Part shown: positions 1 to 6,110 of the stretch, piece by piece
Position numbering within the stretch: position 1 is the stretch's first letter
How the letters are laid out: each line of letters opens with the position of its first letter
From: CAYFUL01 sp964346375
Lineage (GTDB): Bacteria > Bacillota > Clostridia > Tissierellales > Peptoniphilaceae
Assembly: GCA_964346375.1 (NCBI GenBank)
Contig: CAYFUL010000074.1
Location: 1-6,244 of the forward strand
Reading direction: 5' to 3'
Length of the DNA: 6,244 nt
Notes under the pieces: generated by a model
What the model saw: the letters and a program-made list of their open reading frames with translations, nothing else
What the model was told of the DNA's origin: nothing
Databases searched by the model: none
Program-made: the position numbers and the translations under genes

Positions 1-22
1 CCCCCTATCCTTTGATAAGGGG
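1..22 (-). terminator. Likely intrinsic terminator hairpin after purH
   Basis: On the minus strand, 7 nt after the purH stop codon, CCCCTTATC pairs with GATAGGGGG. This gives a 9-bp stem with one G:U wobble and an AAAG loop. The expected U-tract would lie beyond position 1, outside the window, so termination is inferred from the strong GC stem alone. If no T-run follows, it could instead be an intergenic hairpin before another pur gene such as purD. Confidence 0.6.
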
Positions 23-29
23 ATATATT

Positions 30-1556
30 TTAATGTCTAAAATGTCTCATTCCTGTAAATACCAATGCCATATCGTACTTGTCGGCTAATTCTATTACTC
101 CTGGGTCTGATTTTGATCCTCCTGGTGATATTACTGCCTTTACTCCATACTCATGTAGTAGTTCTATTGTATCTTCAAAGAAGAATCCATCTGATGCTAG
201 TACTGAGCCCTCTACTTTTTCTCCTGCTCTTTCTAGGGCTGATTCTACTGCCCATGATCTTCTTACCTGTCCAAATCCAAGACCTATTGTTCCCTCGTCC
301 TTTACTAATGCAACTCCATTAGAACTTACATATTTTACTGCCTTTAATCCAAATAGCATATTTGCCCACTCTTCTTCTGTTGGCTTACGCTTACTTACTA
401 CTTCTAATTTGTCCTCTTCGTATAGTATTGCGTCCTTATCTTGAATTAGTATTCCATTTAGTACTGGCTTTATGTCTAATTTTTGAATATTTGCCTCTAC
501 TATATTGTCACATTGTAGTAGTCTTATATTTTCTTTTTGGCTTAGTATTTCAAATGCATCTTCGTCAAAACTTGGAGCAATTACAATTTCTAGGAATATT
601 TTGTGTAGCTCTTCTGCTAATTCTTTATTTACTGGTCTATTTATTGCTATTATTCCACCAAATATTGATGTATCGTCGCACTCGTAGCACTTTCTAAATG
701 CCTCGTTTATATTGTCTGCTGAACCTATTCCACATGGATTAGTATGCTTTACTGCAACTACAGTTGGTCTTTCAAATTCCTTTAGTACTCTTACTGCTCC
801 GTATAGGTCGTTTAAGTTGTTAAAGGAAATTTCCTTTCCATGTAGTTTTACTAAATTAAACTTCTCATCCTTTGGAAGGTATCCATTAGTATAAAAGGCT
901 GCTTCCTGTACTGGATTTTCTCCATAGCGAAGTATGGAATCCTTCTTTAGTGGAATTGTACGCTTCTCTGTAAATTTTTCTCCTAGCACATTTGAAAAAT
1001 AGTTTGAAATTAATCCATCGTAGTATGCAGTTTCTCTAAATGCCTTTGCCGCAAGGCTCTTTCTATATTCTAAATCAACTGTATTATTTTTTAGTCTATC
1101 AATCACTTCTGCATAGTCATTATGGTCTACTACTATTAGTACGTCCTTGTGGTTCTTTGCCGCAGCTCTTATCATAGATGGTCCGCCAATATCTATATTT
1201 TCAACCATATCCTCATAGCTGGCTCCCTCTTCTAATTTTTTCTCAAAGGGATATAGATTATTTACTACTATGTCTATTGAACCAATGCCCTCTTCCTTTA
1301 TAGTTTCACAGTCTGATTCGTTCTCTCTACGGTAGAGTATTCCTCCATGAATTAATGGGTGAAGGGTTTTTACACGTCCTCCAAGCATTTCTCTAAATCC
1401 TGTTACTTCTCCAACTTCTAAAACTTCTACTTCTTCCTTTAAAAGTTTGTAAGTTCCTCCAGTAGAAATTATTTCATATCCAAGTTCACTTAATCCCTTG
1501 GCAAATTCTACTACTCCATCCTTTTCAAAAACGGAAATTAATGCTCTTTTTTTCAA
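30..1556 (-). CDS. purH: Bifunctional purine biosynthesis protein PurH (AICAR transformylase / IMP cyclohydrolase)
   Basis: A cytoplasmic enzyme that catalyses the last two steps to IMP: formylation of AICAR with 10-formyl-THF, then ring closure of FAICAR. The protein has 508 residues, the usual family length. The N-terminal MGS-like cyclohydrolase domain (about 1-140) shows STGGT (31-35), GGRVKTLHP (59-67) and IDIGGPSMIRAAAKN (121-135). The transformylase domain (about 200-508) shows YGENP (211-215), the catalytic VKHTNPCG (269-276), GFGQVRRSWA (427-436) and a C-terminal RHFRH. The start is TTG, not ATG: it overlaps the purN stop as TTGA, has AAAGGAG 7 nt upstream, and gives the expected MKKRALISVF N-terminus. 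It is the last gene of the purE-M-N-H operon in this window and is probably translationally coupled to purN. All key motifs are intact, and the identification is secure. Confidence 0.98.
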   Translation of the reverse strand: MKKRALISVFEKDGVVEFAKGLSELGYEIISTGGTYKLLKEEVEVLEVGEVTGFREMLGGRVKTLHPLIHGGILYRRENESDCETIKEEGIGSIDIVVNNLYPFEKKLEEGASYEDMVENIDIGGPSMIRAAAKNHKDVLIVVDHNDYAEVIDRLKNNTVDLEYRKSLAAKAFRETAYYDGLISNYFSNVLGEKFTEKRTIPLKKDSILRYGENPVQEAAFYTNGYLPKDEKFNLVKLHGKEISFNNLNDLYGAVRVLKEFERPTVVAVKHTNPCGIGSADNINEAFRKCYECDDTSIFGGIIAINRPVNKELAEELHKIFLEIVIAPSFDEDAFEILSQKENIRLLQCDNIVEANIQKLDIKPVLNGILIQDKDAILYEEDKLEVVSKRKPTEEEWANMLFGLKAVKYVSSNGVALVKDEGTIGLGFGQVRRSWAVESALERAGEKVEGSVLASDGFFFEDTIELLHEYGVKAVISPGGSKSDPGVIELADKYDMALVFTGMRHFRH

Positions 1557-2179
1557 CCGATTACTCCTTTCACTCTACCATCTTCAAAATAGAGTTTATC
1601 ACTACATATTGCACCTATTGCCTCTACAAGTATTCTATGTTCAACTTCTAGTACACTTTTTGCAATTTCCTCAACTCCATAATCATCCATAATCTTAACT
1701 GAATCCTGAATAATTATAGAACCTGTATCCATATTTTCATCTACAAAATGCACCGTCGCTCCAGTAATTTTTACTCCAGAACTATAAACTGCCCTATGAA
1801 CTCTCTCACCATAGTACCCTTCCCCACAGAAGGAGGGAATTAATGATGGATGAATATTAATAATTCTATTCCTAAATGAATTAACAAGTTTTTCGTCTAT
1901 CTTCTTTAAATATCCAGCAAGGACTATTAAATCGAAGCCACCCTCCATTAAAATGGAATATAGTACCTCGTCATACTCCTCCTGCTGAAATAAATTAGAG
2001 TCAACTACCTTAATATTTATACCATGTTTTTTTTTTTTTTTATTGCCATAGGCATTGGGTTTATTTGAAACTACTAACCCAACTACTCCATTAATCTCTC
2101 CCGACTCACAGGCGTCTATAATGGACTGTAAATTAGTTCCAGAACCAGAGATTAATACGGCTATTTTTTTAGGTTGCAT
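1553..2179 (-). CDS. purN: Phosphoribosylglycinamide formyltransferase PurN (GAR transformylase)
   Basis: Transfers the formyl group of 10-formyl-THF to GAR to make FGAR, the third step of de novo purine synthesis, in the cytoplasm. The 208-residue protein has the usual length. It shows the phosphate-binding loop SGSGTNLQ (11-18), the catalytic Asn108 and His110 in INIHPSLIPSF, and the catalytic Asp151 in HFVDENMDTGSII. The segment FCGEGYYGERVH (117-128) is typical of clostridial relatives. The start overlaps the purM 3' end by 19 nt. The ATG gives MQPKKIAVLISG, and a GGGG-rich weak ribosome site precedes it. Oddity: residues 47-51 are five lysines encoded by an uninterrupted run of 15 A on the coding strand (2027-2041), where relatives have a sequence like LERAK. 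Length is conserved across this spot, so the reading frame as given is correct. Confidence 0.96.
   Translation of the reverse strand: MQPKKIAVLISGSGTNLQSIIDACESGEINGVVGLVVSNKPNAYGNKKKKKHGINIKVVDSNLFQQEEYDEVLYSILMEGGFDLIVLAGYLKKIDEKLVNSFRNRIINIHPSLIPSFCGEGYYGERVHRAVYSSGVKITGATVHFVDENMDTGSIIIQDSVKIMDDYGVEEIAKSVLEVEHRILVEAIGAICSDKLYFEDGRVKGVIG
1564..1570 (-). promoter_or_regulatory. Ribosome binding site that fixes the TTG start of purH
   Basis: AAAGGAG lies inside the 3' end of purN, 7 nt before the TTG codon of purH. No ATG sits at a comparable distance, and the family N-terminus begins at this TTG, so the site decides the start. Confidence 0.8.
2027..2041 (-). repeat. A15 homopolymer tract inside purN
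   Basis: Fifteen consecutive A on the coding (minus) strand encode Lys47-Lys51 of PurN; on the plus strand it is T15. With exactly 15 A the frame is open. With 14 the next codons are AAC ATG GTA TAA, and with 16 they are ACA TGG TAT AAA TAT TAA. A slip of one base either way therefore stops translation within six codons. Confidence 0.95.
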
Positions 2180-3195
2180 AATTCTACCCCAGAACCTTCT
2201 ACAACATTACCCATTAAAACGTACTCTTCTCCAATTTCATCAAGGTACTTGGTAAGTTTTTCTCCCTCATCTAGATTTAGAATAAGTACCATTCCAACTC
2301 CCATGTTAAAAGTATTGTACATCTCTTCCATAGGAACATTTCCCCACTCCGCAAGCTTTTTAAATACTGGTGGTACTTCATAATTTGCAAGGTCCCAAAC
2401 TGCCCCTTGACCATCCTTTAAAACTCTCGGAAGGTTTTCAAAAATTCCTCCACCAGTAATATGGGAAATACCATTTATTTTAAACTTCTCAATTAAATCA
2501 AGTACAAGCTTTACATAAATACGAGTTGGTTTTAAAAGCTCCTCTCCAAGAGTTGAGCCAAACTCCTCAACATATTCATCAAGGGAAAAATTCATCTTAT
2601 CAAAGATAATCTTTCTAACTAGAGAAAAACCATTTGAGTGAACTCCACTTGATTTTAGTCCAATAAGAACATCACCAACACTTACATCTTCACCAGTAAT
2701 CATTTTTTTAGAATCAACAATACCAACGGTAAAGCCAGCTAAATCGTAGTGGTTTTCCTGGTAAATTCCCGGCATCTCTGCAGTTTCTCCTCCAATAAGA
2801 GCAGCCCCCGCTTGGACGCAACCTTCAGCAACTCCCTCAACTATAGAAGCCATTTTTTCAGGAACAAGTTTACCTGTGGCAATATAGTCAAGAAAAAAGA
2901 GGGGTTTCGCACCTTGGCATAAAATATCATTTACACACATTGCCACAGCATCAATCCCCACAGTATTATGCACATCAGACATAAAGGCAAGTTGAACCTT
3001 AGTACCAACTCCATCAGTACCAGAGACAAGTAGTGGATCTTCCATACCTTTAAAATCCGGTCTAAAGAGTCCAGCGAAACCACCAATATCTGACGCTACT
3101 CCATCAGTTTTTGTTCTACTAATAAATTTTTTAATAAGCTGAACTTCCTTGTAGCCAGCTTCCTTATCTACTCCAGAATCCTTGTAAGTTAACAT
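2161..3195 (-). CDS. purM: Phosphoribosylformylglycinamidine cyclo-ligase PurM (AIR synthetase)
   Basis: Uses ATP to close the imidazole ring of FGAM, producing AIR, the substrate of the neighbouring PurE. The protein has 344 residues, normal for the family. The ATP-binding AIRS N-domain contains GTDGVGTK (59-66), GIDAVAMCVNDI (80-91), GAKPLFFLDY (95-104) and GGETAEMPG (135-143). The C-domain contains SSGVHSNGFSLVR (182-194), PTRIYVK (223-229), HITGGGIFENLPR (245-257) and TFNMGVGMVL (295-304). The ATG overlaps the purE stop by one base (TAATG), with GGGAGG just upstream, so translation is probably coupled. The 3' end runs 19 nt into purN. No disrupted motif is seen. The gene directly follows purE, without the purC and purF that often lie between them in clostridial operons. 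Confidence 0.98.
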   Translation of the reverse strand: MLTYKDSGVDKEAGYKEVQLIKKFISRTKTDGVASDIGGFAGLFRPDFKGMEDPLLVSGTDGVGTKVQLAFMSDVHNTVGIDAVAMCVNDILCQGAKPLFFLDYIATGKLVPEKMASIVEGVAEGCVQAGAALIGGETAEMPGIYQENHYDLAGFTVGIVDSKKMITGEDVSVGDVLIGLKSSGVHSNGFSLVRKIIFDKMNFSLDEYVEEFGSTLGEELLKPTRIYVKLVLDLIEKFKINGISHITGGGIFENLPRVLKDGQGAVWDLANYEVPPVFKKLAEWGNVPMEEMYNTFNMGVGMVLILNLDEGEKLTKYLDEIGEEYVLMGNVVEGSGVELCNLKK

Positions 3196-3674
3196 TACGC
3201 CTCCCTATTTAAGAGTTCATCTTGACTCATAACCTTATTGTACATTTCAACCTTGTAGTCCTTTAATTTTCTAGCTAGTTCCTTATCACTTAAAGATAAA
3301 ATTTGAGCAGCTAGAATTGCAGCGTTCTCTCCCCCATTTACACCAACAGTTGCAACGGGAACTCCACTAGGCATTTGAACCATAGATAGTAGAGAATCTA
3401 AACCGTCCATAAAAGATGATTTAATAGGAACTCCAATAACAGGTAGAGTAGTGTGACCAGCAATAACTCCCCCAAGATGCGCAGCTTTACCAGCAAGGGC
3501 AATAATTACACCAATGTCCTCCATGTCATCAATGTAGTTTAAGAGTTCAGATAGTGCCCTGTGAGCAGAGATAACTCTTTTTTCATACTCAATGCCAAAT
3601 TTTTCAAGGACAGAAAATACCTTCTCCCCTTGGTCAAGATCCGAAATACTTCCCATAATTACAGAAACTTTCAT
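3195..3674 (-). CDS. purE: Phosphoribosylaminoimidazole carboxylase catalytic subunit PurE (class I-like)
   Basis: Forms CAIR. Class I PurE rearranges N5-CAIR made by PurK, while class II carboxylates AIR directly. The 159-residue protein has the single-domain PurE fold motifs: MGSISD (7-12), SAHR (36-39) with the catalytic His, AGKAAHLGG (61-69) and the long signature DGLDSLLSMVQMPSGVPV (90-107). SAHR and AAHL argue for class I rather than the SAHK/SNxL pattern of class II. Small deviations are the absence of the usual Pro after SAHR (here SAHRAL), GG replacing PG after AAHL, and ALAG in place of AGAG. It is the first gene of the pur operon, with its own consensus-like promoter and AGGAGG only 4 nt before ATG. 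No purK is seen in the window. The assignment to PurE is secure; the substrate class is inferred from motifs. Confidence 0.96.
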   Translation of the reverse strand: MKVSVIMGSISDLDQGEKVFSVLEKFGIEYEKRVISAHRALSELLNYIDDMEDIGVIIALAGKAAHLGGVIAGHTTLPVIGVPIKSSFMDGLDSLLSMVQMPSGVPVATVGVNGGENAAILAAQILSLSDKELARKLKDYKVEMYNKVMSQDELLNREA

Positions 3675-3678
3675 AAGT

Positions 3679-3684
3679 CCTCCT
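3679..3684 (-). promoter_or_regulatory. Ribosome binding site of purE
   Basis: A full AGGAGG lies only 4 nt before the purE ATG, a shorter spacing than that of the other genes here (7-8 nt). It supports the ATG at 3674 as the start, which also gives the standard MKVSVIMGS N-terminus. Confidence 0.75.
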
Positions 3685-3726
3685 AGTATATATAAACTTG
3701 TAAAAATACAGTCTTTAACACATTTA

Positions 3727-3755
3727 AGAATATCAATTTTACTAATCTATGTCAA
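3727..3755 (-). promoter_or_regulatory. Sigma-A-type promoter of the purE-M-N-H operon
   Basis: On the minus strand a perfect -35 TTGACA (3755-3750) is followed by a 17-nt spacer and a -10 TATTCT (3732-3727, 4 of 6 consensus). Transcription would start near 3720 and give a leader of about 45 nt. That is too short for a purine riboswitch before purE, and no PurR-type box with a CCGAAC core is visible. Confidence 0.75.
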
Positions 3756-3759
3756 GATT
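3744..3759 (-). promoter_or_regulatory. Candidate operator: dyad over the purE -35 box
   Basis: AATCT and AGATT form a perfect 5-bp inverted repeat around TGACAT, so the dyad brackets the -35 hexamer of the pur promoter. The placement would suit a repressor, but short dyads occur by chance in AT-rich DNA, and no known regulator motif is recognised. Confidence 0.3.
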
Positions 3760-3808
3760 GTTGAAACTTATATAATTATCTAAACTGAATTTCTTCTTAA
3801 AAATTTTC

Positions 3809-3840
3809 AAAAAAAAGTTGCAGAATTTTCACTCTGCAAC
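3809..3840 (-). terminator. Intrinsic terminator of the yebC-deoC-lgt operon, overlapping the lgt 3' end
   Basis: On the minus strand GTTGCAGA (3840-3833) pairs perfectly with TCTGCAAC (3824-3817) across an 8-nt loop, followed by eight T (3816-3809). The 5' arm is formed by the last sense codons of lgt (GTT GCA GA.), and the TGA stop lies in the loop. It separates the upstream cluster from the pur operon. Confidence 0.92.
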
Positions 3841-4587
3841 ATCAATATTTTTCCTACCTCTTAGTAGATATATTCCTAACCCTATTAAAACCAACCCAAT
3901 ACTCACTAATTGACTTACTCTAAAATTTAAAAAGTATAGGGAGTCTGTTCGTAAACCCTCTATAAAAAATCTTCCTATTCCGTAGAGGATAAAGTAGGTG
4001 GCAAGTAATTGGCCGTTAAATTTTTTGTGCTTTGCCAAATAGAAGTATAGAAATAAAAATATTAGTATATCCCAAATTGACTCGTACAAAAAGGTAGGGT
4101 GTACCAATACTCCGTCTATATTTATTGCCCATGGCAAATTAGTAGGTCTGCCGTATGCCTCTTGGTTAATAAAATTACCCCATCTTCCAATTCCTTGAGC
4201 TAGTACAACTCCCGGAGCAACGCAGTCCATAAAGTTCCAAAAGGGAAGTTTTTTAAACCTTGTAAAAAATACTGCTACTATTACTCCTACAATTATCCCA
4301 CCGTAAATGGCAAGTCCGCCATTTCTTATAGCAAGAATTTCTCCCAGATGGGCTGAATAATAGTCCCATGAAAAAATTACATAGTAAATTCTCGCCCCAA
4401 GTACTCCAAGGGGTAGAGCGTATAGACAATAATCTACAACTGCGTCCTTGTATAGAAGTGGGTCTTTTTTAGCAAGGTTAGTTCCAACTATTCCCGCTAA
4501 AAACATTCCAAGGGCAATAAGAACTCCATACCACATTACCTCAAAATTTCCAATTCGAAAGGCAACTGGATCTATATTAAAACTCAT
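3829..4587 (-). CDS. lgt: Phosphatidylglycerol--prolipoprotein diacylglyceryl transferase Lgt
   Basis: An integral membrane enzyme that transfers diacylglycerol from phosphatidylglycerol to the lipobox cysteine of prolipoproteins, the first step of lipoprotein maturation. The protein has 252 residues, at the short end of the family. Hydrophobic segments consistent with about seven membrane helices are visible, for example near 18-36, 55-72, 92-108, 120-133, 172-184, 196-210 and 225-242. Signature residues are present: RNGGLAIYGG (88-97), the Lgt motif GRWGNFINQEAYG (134-146) with the essential Arg135, HPTFLYES (163-170) and RFFIEGLRTDSLY (206-218). The ATG overlaps the deoC stop as ATGA, with an AAGG-type site upstream, so it is probably translationally coupled. 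It is the last gene of its operon: the final codons form part of a terminator stem. Its link with deoC is positional, not functional. Confidence 0.97.
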   Translation of the reverse strand: MSFNIDPVAFRIGNFEVMWYGVLIALGMFLAGIVGTNLAKKDPLLYKDAVVDYCLYALPLGVLGARIYYVIFSWDYYSAHLGEILAIRNGGLAIYGGIIVGVIVAVFFTRFKKLPFWNFMDCVAPGVVLAQGIGRWGNFINQEAYGRPTNLPWAINIDGVLVHPTFLYESIWDILIFLFLYFYLAKHKKFNGQLLATYFILYGIGRFFIEGLRTDSLYFLNFRVSQLVSIGLVLIGLGIYLLRGRKNIDVAE

Positions 4588-5231
4588 TTTGCACCCTTTA
4601 CTATTTCTATTCCAGCAGAAACTCCCAGTCTATTTGCCCCTGCCTCTATCATCTTACTTGCAGTTTCAAAGTCCCTTATTCCACCAGAAGCCTTTATTAA
4701 TTTACTATCCCCTACAACTTCTTTAATTAGGGCAACGTCCTCAACCTTTGCCCCACCTGTGGAAAATCCCGTTGAAGTTTTTACAAAGGTCGCTCCAGTT
4801 TCTAATATAATTTCAGAAACTTTTTTAATTTCATCATCACTTAGTAAACAGGTTTCGATTATAACCTTTACTGGAATTTCTCCCGCCGCTTTTACAACTT
4901 CTTCAATATCAGATTTAACAGCGTCGTAATTTTTTGCCTTTAGTTCTCCAATATTTATTACCATATCCACTTCCCCTGCTCCTTCTTCAATAGCAGTCTT
5001 AGTTTCAAACGCCTTTATCTTGGTAGAATTTGCTCCAAGGGGAAATCCAATAACTGTACAAACCAATGTATTACTTCCACTAAGTAGTTCACTTGCAAAT
5101 TTTACCCAGTATGGATTTACACATACTGATTTAAAATCGTACTCCTTCGCCTCATTGCAGAGCTTTTCAATTTGTTCTCTTGTAGCTTCTGGTTTAAGAA
5201 GTGTATGGTCGATAATTCTATTAATCTTCAT
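4584..5231 (-). CDS. deoC: Deoxyribose-phosphate aldolase DeoC
   Basis: A cytoplasmic class I aldolase that cleaves 2-deoxy-D-ribose 5-phosphate to glyceraldehyde 3-phosphate and acetaldehyde, the last step of deoxynucleoside catabolism. With the start chosen here it has 215 residues, typical of the short Firmicutes form. Motifs are DHTLL (8-12), VCTVIGFPLG (58-67), GEVDMVINIG (86-95) with Asp89, FVKTSTGFSTGG (149-160) with the Schiff-base Lys151, and LIKASGGIR (178-186) with Lys180. The frame is open to 5282, but those upstream codons lie inside yebC. TGGAG with 8-nt spacing supports ATG at 5231, which gives MKINRIIDHT; another ATG two codons earlier is too close to the ribosome site. The gene overlaps yebC by 11 nt and lgt by 4 nt. 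No deo regulator or phosphorylase gene is nearby. Confidence 0.96.
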   Translation of the reverse strand: MKINRIIDHTLLKPEATREQIEKLCNEAKEYDFKSVCVNPYWVKFASELLSGSNTLVCTVIGFPLGANSTKIKAFETKTAIEEGAGEVDMVINIGELKAKNYDAVKSDIEEVVKAAGEIPVKVIIETCLLSDDEIKKVSEIILETGATFVKTSTGFSTGGAKVEDVALIKEVVGDSKLIKASGGIRDFETASKMIEAGANRLGVSAGIEIVKGAK

Positions 5232-5954
5232 CGTCATTTCTCCAATTTGTATAAACCTCTTGAACGTCGTCATTGTCCTCAAGTTGGTCTATTAATTTCT
5301 CAATATTTTTAATATCATCTGGGTCAGTTAGTTCAACATAGTTTTGTGGAATATAGGATATTTCAGAAACTATAAACTCGTATCCCAACTCCTCTAATCC
5401 ATTTCTAACGGCAGCGTAATCGCTAGGGTCAGTAATAATTTCAAAGACTTCCTCTCTATCAATTACATCCTCTGCTCCTAAATCTATAACGTTTAGCATA
5501 AATTCATCAGTGTCTTCCCCATCTTTTTTTACTACACCAAGTTGACCCTTTCTGTCAAACATAAAGGATACACTTCCAGATTGACCCATATTGCCACCAT
5601 TTTTATCAAAGGCATGGCGCACATCTGGCGCAGTTCTATTTCTATTATCAGTTAAACACTTTACCATTATTGCAGTACCACTTGGACCGTATCCCTCGTA
5701 GATAATTTCCTCGAAGGCATCCATATTACCCTCGCCGGCACCTTTTTTAATTGCCCTATCTATATTATCATTAGGCATATTTTCAGCCTTAGCTTTATCA
5801 ATAGCAGTTTTTAGAGCGGGATTGTAGTTGGGATCAGGACCACCTTCTTTAGCCGCAACCATAATATATCTAGCTTGGTAAAAATTCTTCCACGCTTAGC
5901 GTCTTCTTTGCCCTTTTTGTTTTTAATATTATTCCATTTAGAATGTCCTGCCAT
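5221..5954 (-). pseudogene. yebC: YebC/PmpR/TACO1-family protein gene, frameshifted by a 4-nt deletion near its 5' end
   Basis: This family has been described as transcriptional regulators (PmpR type) and as translation factors related to TACO1 that help ribosomes through difficult, for example proline-rich, stretches. The gene starts at ATG 5954 with AAGGAG 8 nt upstream, and reads the standard MAGHSKWNNIKNKKGKEDAK, then RGRIFTKL, for 28 residues. There the frame breaks: the original frame runs on for 19 foreign residues to a TAA at 5811-5813. The rest of YebC continues in another frame from MVAAKEGGPDPNYNP (ATG 5862) to the TAA at 5221, 213 residues with GGNMGQSGSVSFMF intact. Inserting GCTA between 5870 and 5871 restores KLARYIMVAAKEGG and a 245-residue protein, normal for the family. 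Internal initiation at 5862 would lose the N-terminal domain and has no clear ribosome site. A true mutation, an assembly or sequencing error, or a rare slip variant are all possible. Confidence 0.9.
5240..5244 (-). promoter_or_regulatory. Ribosome binding site that fixes the deoC start
   Basis: TGGAG lies 8 nt before ATG 5231 and only 2 nt before the alternative in-frame ATG at 5237. It therefore favours the shorter DeoC and an 11-nt overlap with the yebC stop. Confidence 0.6.
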
Positions 5955-5962
5955 TATTTCAA

Positions 5963-5968
5963 CTCCTT
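5963..5968 (-). promoter_or_regulatory. Ribosome binding site of yebC
   Basis: AAGGAG sits 8 nt upstream of ATG 5954. It shows that the genuine start is at the MAGHSKW codons and not at the internal ATG 5862, whose upstream sequence is AT-rich without a purine-rich site. Confidence 0.85.
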
Positions 5969-5980
5969 TTCTAAATTTAA

Positions 5981-5989
5981 ATTATACCA
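5981..5989 (-). promoter_or_regulatory. Extended -10 promoter of the yebC-deoC-lgt operon
   Basis: On the minus strand TGGTATAAT is a perfect extended -10 element (TGnTATAAT). No good -35 hexamer lies 16-18 nt upstream, which is common for extended -10 promoters. Transcription would begin near 5974, leaving a leader of about 20 nt with the ribosome site. Confidence 0.7.
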
Positions 5990-6040
5990 TATAAAAGCCA
6001 TATAGAAATAGATAAGAGTAACAAAATAAGAATAGCGTAT

Positions 6041-6091
6041 GTTTAATACGAATTAATTTCACCATATTCCAACATAATTCGTACATTAAAC
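6041..6091. repeat. AT-rich imperfect inverted repeat upstream of the yebC promoter
   Basis: GTTTAATACGAATTA (6041-6055) is the reverse complement of TAATTCGTACATTAAAC (6075-6091) apart from a 2-nt bulge, around a 19-nt loop. The core TTTAATACGAA occurs again in direct orientation at 6163-6173. The stem is AT-rich and lacks a T-run in either direction, so it is not a convincing terminator. Confidence 0.75.
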
Positions 6092-6107
6092 GAAATAATA
6101 TTATTTC
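6092..6107. repeat. Perfect 16-bp AT palindrome
   Basis: GAAATAATATTATTTC equals its own reverse complement. It follows directly after the right arm of the 6041-6091 inverted repeat and ends just before the GC-rich block. It could be a protein-binding site or a boundary element; the function is unknown. Confidence 0.7.
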
Positions 6108-6110
6108 AAA

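Noticed and set aside
65..894. Several plus-strand open frames across purH rich in Leu, Ser, Pro and Ile
   Set aside because: They are antisense shadows of purH, whose complete family motifs account for the region.
3675..3828. Purine riboswitch in the purE leader
   Set aside because: The predicted leader is only about 45 nt, and no conserved three-way junction sequence is visible.
5232..5282. Longer DeoC beginning MRTMTTFKRF
   Set aside because: The extra 17 codons are yebC coding sequence in another frame; the ribosome site and the family N-terminus support the start at 5231.
5221..5862. Taking the 213-residue frame as a complete YebC starting at the internal ATG
   Set aside because: Upstream codons 5954-5871 encode the conserved YebC N-terminus with a proper ribosome site, so the short frame is the downstream part of a frameshifted gene.
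6041..6091. Rho-independent terminator of a gene beyond the right edge
   Set aside because: The stem is nearly all A/T with a long loop and no following T-run on either strand.
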